Shown one piece after another: positions 16,105-25,056 of a stretch of 58,695 nt of DNA. How positions within the stretch are numbered: position 1 is the stretch's first letter; every line of letters starts with the position of its first letter. The position numbers and the translations under genes are program-made. The notes under the pieces are model-generated. The model worked only from the letters and a program-made list of their open reading frames with translations, did not search any database and was not told where the DNA came from. Source of the DNA: Eubacterium sp. (GTDB taxonomy: Bacteria; Bacillota; Clostridia; Lachnospirales; Lachnospiraceae); assembly GCA_017430325.1 (NCBI GenBank), contig JAFRNE010000034.1, positions 1 to 58,695 of the forward strand. The letters run 5' to 3'.

Positions 16105-17901
16105 CTAGTACTTTTTATCCTTTTTCTTCTGTTTCTTAGGAAGATATTTATCGAAGTAATACTTCTCAAGAGCCTTGTATTCCTCTTCGTTTCTGTCCAT
16201 GACCAAGCCATGCATCTCATCCTGGAGTCTGTCCGGATCAAGTCTCTTCACAACATGTCTTGAAACGCTTCTGCCGTGAACAGCGATACCTTCAAAGCAG
16301 CCCATAAGATCATGGAGGGCAACACCACCGCGAACTCCGCAGTCACCGTCCTGAAGTCTCTCAGAGTGATGTTCGGAAATGATAGCCTTCATATTCTTAA
16401 TGGTCCTTCCGAGAGGTTCAACCTTCGTAGCTGTATTTTGCTGATCGTTATCGAAGGCATCCAGGGTCATGGTGAGGAGCTGCCTTGTAGCAGTTACCAT
16501 CGCATTTATCTCTGCCATACCTTTTTCGGAAAATACGACCTTATCCTCGTGAGCCTGTCCTGCAACATAAGCGATCTTCACCGCATAGTCGCCCATTCTC
16601 TCATAGTCTCCTATGGAGTTCAGAACCTCGACCATCATACGTTTATTATCTATGGTCAGTCGCTCCCTATCGATCTTCACGACGTAAGCCGAAAGAACGG
16701 TCTCGCAGCGATCGATAAAGCTTTCGTTCTCATTTATCACTGTACGTGCATTCTTATCCTCAACCTGGATAAGTCCGGTTGCAAGATCATAGTTCTCCAT
16801 GATCTTCTCACCCATAGTCTTCATCAGGCTCTTGCACTGCATAAGCGCGATACCAGGAGTCTTGAGAAGCATATCATCCAGTGCACGGATCTCCTCTTCG
16901 CCGACGATCTCGTCCTTATCGCGAAGTATCTTACCTGTAAGATTTGCCATAAACTTAGAGAATGGCATGAGCATAATGCTTGTCAGAAGGTTGAAGCCAA
17001 GGTGAAGATTTGCAATATCACCACGGTTTACCGGATTTGAAAAGCCCGAGATACCAAACAGATAATATACGCTGTAGATACCAACCGTAAATACAAGCGC
17101 ACCGATTATATTGAATAAAAGATAGGTCAGAGCAACTCTCTTGGCCTTCTTATTTGCGCCGATACTTCCAAGAATGATGGTCATACACTTACCTATATTC
17201 TGTCCGATGATGACCGGAATAGCCGAAGCGTAGGTAACGCTGCCGGTTGCTGAAAGCGCCTGAAGGATACCAACCGAAGCACTAGAGCTCTGGATAATAG
17301 CCGTCAGCACAAGTCCGGTCAGGATTCCGATAAAAGGATTCTCAAAAGAAAGGAAGAACTTCTTAAAGCTCTCTGATTCCTTCAGAGGTTCAAATACCTG
17401 TTCCATCATTGACATGCCATAGAAAAGGGTACCAAGTCCGATAAGTATGCCTGCTATATCCTTCTGTTTTTTATCTTTAATAAAAAGGTGAATAAACGCA
17501 CCGATTGCAAGAAGCATAGGTGCAAAAGATGACGGTTTCAGAAGCGTCAGGAAAATATTTCCTGAGGAAATATCACCAAGACGAAGTATCTGAGCCGTAA
17601 CCGTACTTCCGACATTTGCTCCGAATACGACCGGAATCGCCTGAACAAGTGTCATGATTCCCGCATTTACGAAGCCTATGAGCATGATGGTCGTTGCCGC
17701 CGAACTCTGAATGATTCCGGTAACGCCAAAACCAAGTCCCCATCCTTTAAGGGTACCTACACCCCTGATGCGGCTTGTTGTAAGTTTTCCTAATAATTTT
17801 TCGAGTCCCGATCCTGCAAGCTTCTCGAGCGACGAGCCCATGAGGCTCATTCCGAAAAGGAACAGTCCGACTCCACCGAACAGATCAAGTACATTAATCA
17901 C
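16105..17901 (-). CDS. Na/Pi cotransporter family protein with PhoU-like domain
   Basis: The 598-residue protein has two inverted repeats of membrane helices with the signature pairs GIIQSSAATTIML (near residue 65) and AIIQSSSASVGIL (near 205), typical of NptA/YjbB-type Na-phosphate carriers. After about residue 340 comes a helical PhoU-like region, and the C-terminus is Lys-rich (KKQKKKDKK). Such proteins move phosphate, in YjbB outward, coupled to sodium; here the direction is not known. It has its own promoter at 17945-17973 and a terminator after it, so it is probably a single-gene unit. No pst or phoR genes are nearby. Confidence 0.93.
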   Translation of the reverse strand: MINVLDLFGGVGLFLFGMSLMGSSLEKLAGSGLEKLLGKLTTSRIRGVGTLKGWGLGFGVTGIIQSSAATTIMLIGFVNAGIMTLVQAIPVVFGANVGSTVTAQILRLGDISSGNIFLTLLKPSSFAPMLLAIGAFIHLFIKDKKQKDIAGILIGLGTLFYGMSMMEQVFEPLKESESFKKFFLSFENPFIGILTGLVLTAIIQSSSASVGILQALSATGSVTYASAIPVIIGQNIGKCMTIILGSIGANKKAKRVALTYLLFNIIGALVFTVGIYSVYYLFGISGFSNPVNRGDIANLHLGFNLLTSIMLMPFSKFMANLTGKILRDKDEIVGEEEIRALDDMLLKTPGIALMQCKSLMKTMGEKIMENYDLATGLIQVEDKNARTVINENESFIDRCETVLSAYVVKIDRERLTIDNKRMMVEVLNSIGDYERMGDYAVKIAYVAGQAHEDKVVFSEKGMAEINAMVTATRQLLTMTLDAFDNDQQNTATKVEPLGRTIKNMKAIISEHHSERLQDGDCGVRGGVALHDLMGCFEGIAVHGRSVSRHVVKRLDPDRLQDEMHGLVMDRNEEEYKALEKYYFDKYLPKKQKKKDKKY

Positions 17902-17944
17902 GAGTTATTCTCCTGTAAAACACTAAAGCGCGTCAACAATTCGT

Positions 17945-17973
17945 ATAATACATGACAGATTTTAGCAATTCAA
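17945..17973 (-). promoter_or_regulatory. Promoter of the Na/Pi transporter gene
   Basis: On the minus strand TTGAAT (17968-17973) and TATTAT (17945-17950) are separated by 17 bp. The -10 lies 44 bp before the start codon. No Pho box was recognised. Confidence 0.7.
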
Positions 17974-18054
17974 GATGTTTTTTATTTAATACAGAATTTT
18001 TTTAATAATTACTCGTTCACCATTTTATAGCTACTGCTATAGATTAGCTGTTTA

Positions 18055-18981
18055 TTATTCATCAAGACTCAGTACCAGCTCCACCAGTTCCTCGTAGGAA
18101 CCGACAGTATTTATCTCTCTTCTGATACGTGAGGAGTTTCTGACGCCCGCCATATACCATGCAACATGCTTTCTCATCTCATGGATGGCTGTATATTCGC
18201 CCTTCAGCTCTCTCATCATATCCGCCTGGCGTATCATGGTCTGCTTTATCTGAAACACTGTCGGCGGTGTAAAGTTCTCCGTATCCTTAAGCTCCTTAAA
18301 TATCCATGGATTACCCTTGGCCGCTCTGCCTACCATCACGCTGTCGCAGCCGGTCTCTTCCTTCATCCTCTTCATATCGGCGTAGTTTCTTATGTCTCCG
18401 TTGCCGATAACCGGTATGCTTACCGCGTCCTTAACAGCCTTGATCACGCTCCAGTCAGCCTCGCCCTGATAGAACTGCTCTCTTGTCCTTGCGTGAACAG
18501 CGACCGCTGCCGCACCATTTTCCTCAGCAACACGAGCAACAAGGGGTGCATTGATGTTGTCCTTATCGAAGCCCGCGCGTATCTTCACCGTCAGCGGCTT
18601 ATCAATGGCTGAACTTACCGCCTTCACTATCCTTCCGATAAGCTCAGGATCCTTCAGCAGTGACGAGCCCTCACCGTTATTAACGATCTTCGGAACCGGA
18701 CAGCCCATATTTATATCGATAAAATCGAAATCTCTTTCTGCAAGGATAGCTGCTTCCCTTGCCATGATATCCGGCTCACTGCCAAATATCTGTACTCCCA
18801 CCGGCCGATCTTCCTCGCGGCTTACCAGAAGCGGTTCGGATCTGTCCATATTATAAAGCATACCCTTGGCGCTGACCATTTCCGTATAAACGATGTCGCA
18901 GCCTTGCTCTTTGCATAAAATACGAAAAGGCAGGTCTGTAATACCTGCCATTGGAGCGAGAATTATTTTGTTTACAAACAT
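18055..18981 (-). CDS. dus: tRNA-dihydrouridine synthase
   Basis: From the ATG at 18981 (GGAAAGAG just upstream) the protein is 308 residues and begins MFVNKIILAPMAGITDLPFRIL. It has the FMN-binding TIM barrel of Dus enzymes, with the catalytic cysteine in INMGCPVPK, LTVKIRAGF, VHARTREQFYQG and NGDIRN plus VMVGRAAKGNPW. It reduces uridines in the D-loop of tRNA using NADPH. The subgroup looks DusB-like, but I would not fix the target position. The gene begins 17 bp after the coaX stop and is the last member of the lysine-riboswitch operon. Confidence 0.96.
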   Translation of the reverse strand: MFVNKIILAPMAGITDLPFRILCKEQGCDIVYTEMVSAKGMLYNMDRSEPLLVSREEDRPVGVQIFGSEPDIMAREAAILAERDFDFIDINMGCPVPKIVNNGEGSSLLKDPELIGRIVKAVSSAIDKPLTVKIRAGFDKDNINAPLVARVAEENGAAAVAVHARTREQFYQGEADWSVIKAVKDAVSIPVIGNGDIRNYADMKRMKEETGCDSVMVGRAAKGNPWIFKELKDTENFTPPTVFQIKQTMIRQADMMRELKGEYTAIHEMRKHVAWYMAGVRNSSRIRREINTVGSYEELVELVLSLDE

Positions 18982-18998
18982 ATCTCTTTCCATATTCG

Positions 18999-19763
18999 TT
19001 ACTGTTTATCATATATGATCCTAAGACCATGAAGTGTAAGCTCAGGATCGTAGATATCGATCTGGTCGGTCGCTTCAGAAATAAGCTTTCCGAGTCCACC
19101 GGTCGCAACAACCTTAATATTCTCCAGCTTTGAATCCTTCTTAAGCTTCTTGATGATGTACTCTGTCTGACCGATATATCCATAGTAAATACCGGCCTGC
19201 ATACTTGAAACCGTATCTCTTCCCAATATGGTATCAACCTTCTTGATCTCAACCTCAGGAAGCTTTGCAGTTCCGCGCCACAGAGCATTTGCTGCAAGTC
19301 TGATTCCCGGAGAAGTAACTCCTGCATAGAAGGTTCCATCTTCAAGCACAAGGTCATGAGTCGTAGCTGTACCGAAATCGATAACGATGATCGGTCCGCC
19401 GTAGATCTCATAAGCTGCAACAGCATCCACAAGTCTGTCGGCACCAAGCTCCTTCGGATTCGGAATAGATACATTGATTCCGGTCTTGATTCCCGGAGCC
19501 ACAATTACAGGTGTTACATTAAAATACTTTATGATACCGCTTGTCAGCGAGTGCATGATATTCGGAACAACCGAAGAAATGATAACATCGGTAATATCCT
19601 GCGGTCTCATTCTGTTTACGAAGAGCCACTCACAAAGGAATACACCGTATTCGTCAGAGGTTCTGTCTGTCTGGGTTATCATTCTGAACTGTTTAACAAG
19701 CTTCTTCTTTTCGAAAAGTCCGATGGTTATATTTGTATTTCCTACATCAATCGCAAAAAGCAT
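18999..19763 (-). CDS. coaX: Type III pantothenate kinase
   Basis: From the ATG at 19763 the protein is 254 residues, starting [17 protein letters not shown], the phosphate-binding opening of CoaX. A GGAGAGAGGA site precedes it. Further family marks are [42 protein letters not shown] and [11 protein letters not shown]. It phosphorylates pantothenate in the first step of CoA synthesis. This type is not feedback-inhibited by CoA. It sits 16 bp after a small conserved gene and 17 bp before dus. Confidence 0.97.
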   Translation of the reverse strand: MLFAIDVGNTNITIGLFEKKKLVKQFRMITQTDRTSDEYGVFLCEWLFVNRMRPQDITDVIISSVVPNIMHSLTSGIIKYFNVTPVIVAPGIKTGINVSIPNPKELGADRLVDAVAAYEIYGGPIIVIDFGTATTHDLVLEDGTFYAGVTSPGIRLAANALWRGTAKLPEVEIKKVDTILGRDTVSSMQAGIYYGYIGQTEYIIKKLKKDSKLENIKVVATGGLGKLISEATDQIDIYDPELTLHGLRIIYDKQ

Positions 19764-19779
19764 ACCAGTTTCCTCTCTC

Positions 19780-20100
19780 CTATTGCATATAGAACGCGTC
19801 ATAGAACTGCTCGAGCTGGATGAAGAGTTCCTTCTTGTCCTCACGGAGCTGACGGATCTTGAGTTCAGATCCGATCTCGTCGTACAGGATGTCATCCTCC
19901 TCAGCTTCAGTGAGAAGCCTCAGGTTTCCGTCCTTGTCATACATAAGGAGTATAACCCCTCCGACCTCTTCTGTAAAGAGTACGCACATGATCTTCAGCT
20001 CATCTTTAACTCCCTGAGGAAGCTTGTCGAATTTCGGATTCAGAAAATATTTTTTTGTATATCTGGAAGCGCTGCAGAGCACCTCACTGCCTTCGTACAT
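19780..20100 (-). CDS. Small conserved protein between dapB and coaX
   Basis: This 106-residue soluble, acidic protein begins [20 protein letters not shown] and ends [12 protein letters not shown]. It may belong to the DUF6145 family, a Lachnospiraceae protein I recall from this neighbourhood, but I am not certain. The first half looks like beta strands ([19 protein letters not shown]), the second half like helix. No catalytic motif is visible. The packing (10 bp after dapB, 16 bp before coaX) shows it is a true operon member. Confidence 0.8.
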   Translation of the reverse strand: MYEGSEVLCSASRYTKKYFLNPKFDKLPQGVKDELKIMCVLFTEEVGGVILLMYDKDGNLRLLTEAEEDDILYDEIGSELKIRQLREDKKELFIQLEQFYDAFYMQ

Positions 20101-20110
20101 ATTCTTCTCC

Positions 20111-20884
20111 TTATTCAGCCTTTCCTGTCATATCAGCAATTACATCGCTCATATCATACATTCCCGGCTTCTTTCCTGCAAGGAATTTTGCAGCACTGAT
20201 AGCCCCGTTTGCAAAAATACTTCTTGAATATGCAAGATGCTTGATCTCGATAAGCTCGTCCGGACCTGCGAAAAACACCTCATGAGTACCAGGTATATTT
20301 CCTGCACGAACAGCTGAGATTCCAAGCTCCTTCTTGTCTCTCTTCTGGCGAACCTGTGAACGGTCATAAACGTATTCAAGCTGACCGTTTGCAGCTTCAT
20401 TTATGGCATCAGCAAGTGCAAGAGCTGTTCCCGAAGGTGCATCCAGCTTCTGATTGTGATGCTGCTCAACTATCTCTACATCATATCCTGCAGGTACAAA
20501 TACATTTGTAGCATCCTTAAGGAGTTTGATGATCGTATTTATACCAAGGCTCATATTTGCAGACTTGAGAACAGCTATCTTTGTGCCAGCTTCTCTGATC
20601 CTGTCAAGCTGCTCTGTAGAAAAGCCTGTTGTGCAGAGAACCAGCGGAAGAGCCTTTGCCTCTGCAAAAGTAAGAAGTGATTCGAGGGCCTTAGGTGATG
20701 AAAAATCAATGATCGCATCTGCCTCAACATCACATGCATTTATATCTGTAAATACAGGAAAAGCTGCTTCACTCTCAGCTATATCGATTCCTGCAACGAT
20801 CTCTGCATCCGGATCTTCTTTAACTAAATCAGCTATAACTCTGCCCATGCGGCCGTTACAGCCATGCATAATAATCTTCGTCAT
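20111..20884 (-). CDS. dapB: 4-hydroxy-tetrahydrodipicolinate reductase
   Basis: The 257-residue enzyme has the nucleotide-binding start TKIIMHGCNGRMGRVIADLV and the catalytic stretch VEQHHNQKLDAPSGTAL with the paired histidines and lysine of DapB. It reduces the DapA product with NAD(P)H on the way to diaminopimelate and lysine. Length is a little short but normal for Firmicutes. It follows dapA by 17 bp in the riboswitch-controlled operon. Confidence 0.97.
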   Translation of the reverse strand: MTKIIMHGCNGRMGRVIADLVKEDPDAEIVAGIDIAESEAAFPVFTDINACDVEADAIIDFSSPKALESLLTFAEAKALPLVLCTTGFSTEQLDRIREAGTKIAVLKSANMSLGINTIIKLLKDATNVFVPAGYDVEIVEQHHNQKLDAPSGTALALADAINEAANGQLEYVYDRSQVRQKRDKKELGISAVRAGNIPGTHEVFFAGPDELIEIKHLAYSRSIFANGAISAAKFLAGKKPGMYDMSDVIADMTGKAE

Positions 20885-20901
20885 ATTACATTTCTCCTGC
20901 T

Positions 20902-21789
20902 CTAGAACTGAATTCCATATTCCTTCATAGCCTTTGCAAGCTTCTCTGCGTTTGCAGGGTCCATCTCTGAAAGCGGCATACGAACCTTACCTGTTGTAAG
21001 ACCCATAAGCTCTGTAGCCTTCTTAACAGGGATAGGGTTAACCTCACAGAAGAGTGCCTTGCACAGATCGATGCACTTAAGCTGAAGCTCTCTTGAACCC
21101 TCGATATCTCCGTTAAGGAACTTGTGAACGAGCTGATGTGTATCCTGAGGAATGATATTTGATGTTACGGAAATAACACCGATTCCGCCAAGTGCAAGAA
21201 GCGGAAGGATCTGATCATCATTTCCCGAATAAAGATCGATGCATCCATCTGCAAGTGCCATAAGCTTTGCAACCTGAGAAATATTTCCTGAAGCTTCCTT
21301 GATAGCTACGATATTCTTAACGTTCTTTGCAAGATATACTGCTGTTTCAGGCTCGATATTGCAGCCTGTACGGCTTGGTACATTGTAAAGAATGATAGGG
21401 ATATTTACAGACTCAGCGATTGCTGTATAGTGCTGGATAAGTCCCTTCTGTGTAGCCTTGTTATAGTAAGGTGTAACAAGAAGAAGTGCATCAACACCGT
21501 CCTTCTCTGCATCCTTTGAAAGCTTGATAGCTGTCATTGTATCATTTGAACCTGTACCTGCGATAACAGGAACACGGCCTGCTGTATGCTCTGCAACAAC
21601 TCTGATCGCCTCACTGTGCTCTTCCTCTGAAAGAGTTGAAGACTCACCTGTTGTTCCGCAAACGATGATCGCATCTGTTCCGTTCTCGATCTGGTAATCA
21701 ACCAGCTTTCTTAACTGATCATAATCAACTGTAAGATCATCCTTGAATGGTGTTACGAGTGCAACACCTGCTCCCTTGAAAATTGCCAT
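20902..21789 (-). CDS. dapA: 4-hydroxy-tetrahydrodipicolinate synthase
   Basis: The 295-residue TIM-barrel enzyme has GTTGESSTLSEEEH, the catalytic tyrosine in ILYNVPSRTG and the Schiff-base lysine in IVAIKEASGN. It condenses pyruvate with aspartate semialdehyde, the first committed step of the diaminopimelate/lysine pathway. It is the first gene behind the lysine riboswitch (terminator about 80 bp upstream of its ATG), so lysine should shut it down at transcription. A GGAGG site precedes the ATG. Confidence 0.98.
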   Translation of the reverse strand: MAIFKGAGVALVTPFKDDLTVDYDQLRKLVDYQIENGTDAIIVCGTTGESSTLSEEEHSEAIRVVAEHTAGRVPVIAGTGSNDTMTAIKLSKDAEKDGVDALLLVTPYYNKATQKGLIQHYTAIAESVNIPIILYNVPSRTGCNIEPETAVYLAKNVKNIVAIKEASGNISQVAKLMALADGCIDLYSGNDDQILPLLALGGIGVISVTSNIIPQDTHQLVHKFLNGDIEGSRELQLKCIDLCKALFCEVNPIPVKKATELMGLTTGKVRMPLSEMDPANAEKLAKAMKEYGIQF

Positions 21790-21870
21790 TTTTCCTTTTC
21801 CTCCTTATTAAGACAACTGATACTTTTCCGCCCGTTATCTATGCTAGACACACTGCTTTTTGTCTAAGCT

Positions 21871-22113
21871 AAAAATTCGAAAACGGGCTGACAAAGTGCC
21901 AACCCGTAATAATCCTATAAAATACAAATATAGTATCATTTACCGATAGCGCTCCATCAAAAACTTTGACGACAGTTCCGTGACTGTTAATCACGATCCC
22001 AGCATGGAAGGTCCTTAACCTCTTCCAAACTTCGGCGGATCACCCTTTTACATATCCTCTTCTGAATCAAGGTTCATCAGATACGCTACTCTTGATCTCC
22101 GCGTCCTCTACCA
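21871..22113 (-). ncRNA. Lysine riboswitch (L box) with terminator
   Basis: On the minus strand the aptamer (about 22113-21944) has the conserved landmarks in order: GGTAGAGGACGCGG, AAGAGTA, GGGTGATCCGCCGAAG, GCTGGGA, GAACTGTCG and GGAGCGCTATC, with P1 closed by GGTAG/CTATC. A terminator hairpin ACGGGttgGCAC / acgggcTGaC arms (21883-21907) is followed by T-rich sequence to 21871. Lysine binding should favour the terminator and lower dapA and everything downstream. Confidence 0.96.
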
Positions 22114-22139
22114 CATAATAATGATATAAAGTTAGACGT

Positions 22140-22168
22140 ATTGTATGACAAATTCCCTGTCATGTCAA
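22140..22168 (-). promoter_or_regulatory. Promoter of the dapA operon with spacer palindrome
   Basis: On the minus strand TTGACA (22163-22168) and TACAAT (22140-22145) are 17 bp apart. Between and touching them is a perfect inverted repeat ATGACA-N7-TGTCAT (22145-22163), which could be an operator. The riboswitch aptamer begins about 27 bp downstream of the -10. Confidence 0.85.
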
Positions 22169-22177
22169 CATCCTTTT

Positions 22178-22386
22178 TTAAGCTCTCGAATCCTGTGGGA
22201 TTCCGTTTTTCTTCTTAAACTCAAGCTTATATTCATACATGCTTTCATCAGCACGCTTAAATACCTCTTCAGCCTTTCTGTCTCCCACATGGAATTCAGA
22301 CATACCAACCGATGCAGAATACCTCTCCCAAGGCTCAGCATCCGTATTTGCATAGGTTTTATCAAAGGTCTCACAAATATACTTCT
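22178..22386 (-). pseudogene. C-terminal remnant of a GGDEF-domain protein
   Basis: Read from about 22383 to the TAA at 22178-22180, one frame gives about 67 codons that include SASVGMSEFHVGDRKAEEVF and KRADESMYEYKLEFKKKNG. This is the typical tail of a GGDEF domain. An in-frame TAG lies directly upstream of YICETFD and no start or upstream GGDEF sequence follows, because the thioesterase gene begins its own 3' end at 22403. It is a gene fragment, not a functional cyclase. The dapA promoter starts inside its last codons' flank. Confidence 0.75.
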
Positions 22387-22402
22387 ATTTTTCTATAACC
22401 AA

Positions 22403-22801
22403 TCAGAGCTTGAAAGCAGTTCCTACAAACTGCATTACATCCCTTCCGGTATCATCAGTAACATCAACATTTATTATAGTTGTCGTACGACCGTTTTTCT
22501 TACATTTGGCCGTCGCGATAAGCCTCTCTCCCTTTGGAGCCGAAAGATAATTCACCGAAACCTGTTGTGCGACCGACAAACTGTGGATATTATTTGAGGT
22601 TATCGCCAGTGCAAAATCTGCCAGCGTAAATATAACTCCGCCCATAACGCCGTTGTATGCATTTCTATGGTCATCTCTTATGGTCATACTGCAAACACAG
22701 CCGTCCTCGTACAGTTCATCAAGCTGCATACCGTTATAGGTCGCAAACCTGTCCTTCTTAAAATACTCTCTTGCCTCTTCAACGCTACTGAATGTTGACA
22801 T
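22403..22801 (-). CDS. PaaI-type hotdog thioesterase
   Basis: The 132-residue protein has the hotdog-fold pattern with NAYNGVMGGVIFTLADFALAI (the HGG-type loop reads NGG here), SVNYLSAPKGERLIATAKCKKNGRTTTIINVDV and a short C-terminus. PaaI-family enzymes hydrolyse aromatic or other acyl-CoA thioesters in the cytoplasm. A GGAGGAATT site precedes the ATG. It is separated by 76 bp from the SDR gene upstream. The substrate is unknown. Confidence 0.88.
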   Translation of the reverse strand: MSTFSSVEEAREYFKKDRFATYNGMQLDELYEDGCVCSMTIRDDHRNAYNGVMGGVIFTLADFALAITSNNIHSLSVAQQVSVNYLSAPKGERLIATAKCKKNGRTTTIINVDVTDDTGRDVMQFVGTAFKL

Positions 22802-22877
22802 TATAATTCCTCCATGTCATTAACTATCTGTTGTTATTATAAATTCTGCACCATGCAGTGCATCACACTGATCCATG

Positions 22878-23696
22878 TTAATTATTCTTCATGTAAATAC
22901 TGCCTACAATGCTCTCACGGAGTCTGTCCGGCAGAAGCTTTGCAGCTGTGCACAAAGCCTTATATTTAAGACCTACAGCTCTTCTTGCAGGCGGATTCTT
23001 GCTTCCTGCAAGTCTTACAACCACCGAAGCTACCTTATTAGGTGAAACGCCGCCTCTCTCGTCCTTTTCCATCTGACCTACAGCATCCTTTACCGCTGCC
23101 GCATATACAGAATCCTCTTTAACAAAGGTCTTTCTCTTATCCGTAAATCCGGTCTTGGTATCCCCAGGCTCAACCACTGCAACCTTTATACCGAACTGTC
23201 TGAGCTCGAGTCTCAGTGCATCCGAAAGAGCTTCAAGAGCGTATTTGCTTGAAGAATAATGGCTCTGCATAGGGATGGAAATCCTTCCCGCAACCGAACC
23301 GATTATGACGATCAGACCCTTACCCTGCTCTCTCATCTTCGGAATGACAGCCTGCAGAACATTCAGAACCCCGAAATAATTAACCTCCATCTGCTCTCTT
23401 GCATAGGACATCGGAAGCTCCTCAACAGCACCTGCAACACCGCTTCCGGCAGCAAGCACTGCTATATCTATCTCCTCGCATTCTCCGACAACTCTCGCAA
23501 TAGACGCTTCATCGGTAACATCCATTCTCTTCATTGTCAGCGAACCGCCGCCCGAATGCTTCTTAACTATCTCATCACAGCTTCTCGAAACACCAGTAAC
23601 ACTGCAGCCCGCCTTAGCCAGCTTCAGCACACATGCCTTACCGATTCCGCTTGATGCCCCTGTTATAAATACATTTTTACCATATACGTTCTTCAT
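22878..23696 (-). CDS. Short-chain dehydrogenase/reductase
   Basis: From the ATG at 23696 the protein is 272 residues. It has the nucleotide-binding ITGASSGIGKACV near residue 12, the catalytic serine in VIIGSVAGR and the YxxxK motif in SHYSSSKYALEALSDAL, so it is an active-looking classical SDR of about normal length. The C-terminal LPDRLRESIVGSIYMKN is amphipathic. A TTG six codons earlier is possible, but GTGGGG just before the ATG favours the later start. The substrate is not evident; the reductase-like C-terminus is reminiscent of acylglycerone/sphinganine-type SDRs, which is only a hint. Confidence 0.9.
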   Translation of the reverse strand: MKNVYGKNVFITGASSGIGKACVLKLAKAGCSVTGVSRSCDEIVKKHSGGGSLTMKRMDVTDEASIARVVGECEEIDIAVLAAGSGVAGAVEELPMSYAREQMEVNYFGVLNVLQAVIPKMREQGKGLIVIIGSVAGRISIPMQSHYSSSKYALEALSDALRLELRQFGIKVAVVEPGDTKTGFTDKRKTFVKEDSVYAAAVKDAVGQMEKDERGGVSPNKVASVVVRLAGSKNPPARRAVGLKYKALCTAAKLLPDRLRESIVGSIYMKNN

Positions 23697-23782
23697 ATTA
23701 ACCCCACTTTTCAACTAATTTATTCTCCCTGCAGCTATCTCAGGGATTTTTATTCACATAGACCACGCCGGTCATAGTGTTT

Positions 23783-24988
23783 TTATTTTTTCTTCACGTC
23801 AACAACAACGATCTCAGAGATACATCCGGTCTTGAAATCGATTGCCCAGTCAGAGATGCCCGAACATACGATAAAGGTCGTTCCCTTCCTCTTTTCGATG
23901 CCATAGGTCCTGTTATTTGTCCTGATAATATATTGTCCGACAAACTGCAGTGGAATAAGCTGTCCGCCGTGACTGTGACCGCTGAGCACAAGGTCCGCAC
24001 CCGCAGCCGCCTCATTATCATAATCCGTAGGCTGATGATCCAGCATCAGGATAAATGCATCCTTATCCAGCCCTTCCGTTAGCGCCTGAGCTGAAAGCCT
24101 CTCTCTCATGCTGGCATCCTTACGTCCAACAACGTAAATATTATCGCCCAGAAAAACACTCTCATCTTTCAGGACCTTAACATTATTCTTAGCCAGCTCC
24201 GCTTCCATATCTTCTGCGCTGAAATCCCTTGAAGAATAATATCCTCTGTCGTGATTACCATATACATAGTAAACCCCGTAGGTGGTCTCAAGCTGACCAA
24301 GCGCCTGACAGCTCAGCACCATATCTTCTCTGGTTGTGGAATCATCAACATAATCGCCGGTAATTACAACTATATCCGGATGCAGGTCCTGAATGGTCTT
24401 CATATGCTCTGCAAAGCCACGTCCATCAAAGGTTGTTCCCACATGTGAATCAGTGATCTGTACTATCCTTAGATTGTCAGCTGCTATAGCCTTCTCTGTC
24501 TTTACCTTGTATTTGGTTATTGCAACGTGATGTGCATTGTACCATCCGATTGCAAGATAAATTGCCGTGAAGATTATTACCGCTGCGCCAAGCCAGTATT
24601 TTCTGCCGTCATCCGCCGGTTCCTCAACTTTAACAATCTCACTCTTCTCTGCGGACTCTCTCTTCTGCCTTCCCTCTTCATCCTCGTAAGGAAGATCTAT
24701 CTTCAGCCTATCACGTCTGCGTTTCTTCAGCTTTCTATGAACAGCTGCAAAGAACTCAAATATAAGCCAGAATACTGCAAGATGAAGCATGACTATTATC
24801 GCATTTATCAGATCAAAGCATCCGTAGATAACAAGCGGAACCATACAAAGTGAAGCAAAAAGCCTCAGACGTCCTTTCCTACCTCCTGCAAGCTTCCTTA
24901 TGAAATAAAACCTTTTAAATCTGCTGATCAGATAAAATACACTTGCAATCGCTGCCGCAAGCGCCATGAATAAAATTGCTATCCACAT
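23783..24988 (-). CDS. Membrane-anchored metallophosphoesterase (YkuE/YaeI-like)
   Basis: The 401-residue protein has N-terminal transmembrane helices (about residues 2-20, 45-85) and another near 133-150, then a calcineurin-like domain. All metal motifs are present: ITDSHVG, VITGDYVDD, YGNHDRG, the histidine in LDHQPTDYD and LSGHSHGGQL. Related proteins act on lipid-linked pyrophosphates or UDP-diacylglucosamine at the membrane. The domain probably faces outside, as in YkuE. It serves as an in-window contrast to the SbcD-like gene at 14942, which lost the same residues. Confidence 0.92.
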   Translation of the reverse strand: MWIAILFMALAAAIASVFYLISRFKRFYFIRKLAGGRKGRLRLFASLCMVPLVIYGCFDLINAIIVMLHLAVFWLIFEFFAAVHRKLKKRRRDRLKIDLPYEDEEGRQKRESAEKSEIVKVEEPADDGRKYWLGAAVIIFTAIYLAIGWYNAHHVAITKYKVKTEKAIAADNLRIVQITDSHVGTTFDGRGFAEHMKTIQDLHPDIVVITGDYVDDSTTREDMVLSCQALGQLETTYGVYYVYGNHDRGYYSSRDFSAEDMEAELAKNNVKVLKDESVFLGDNIYVVGRKDASMRERLSAQALTEGLDKDAFILMLDHQPTDYDNEAAAGADLVLSGHSHGGQLIPLQFVGQYIIRTNNRTYGIEKRKGTTFIVCSGISDWAIDFKTGCISEIVVVDVKKK

Positions 24989-25056
24989 ATTTTAAATCGC
25001 CTTTCACAAACCCAAACACGATCACAGCCCGTGACTTCACACTGCCACTACCTGAT

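Noticed and set aside
22165..22374. A 69-codon minus-strand gene starting MRPLIKPMQ
   Set aside because: The same bases in another frame give a clear GGDEF tail, so this ORF is a shadow of the remnant.
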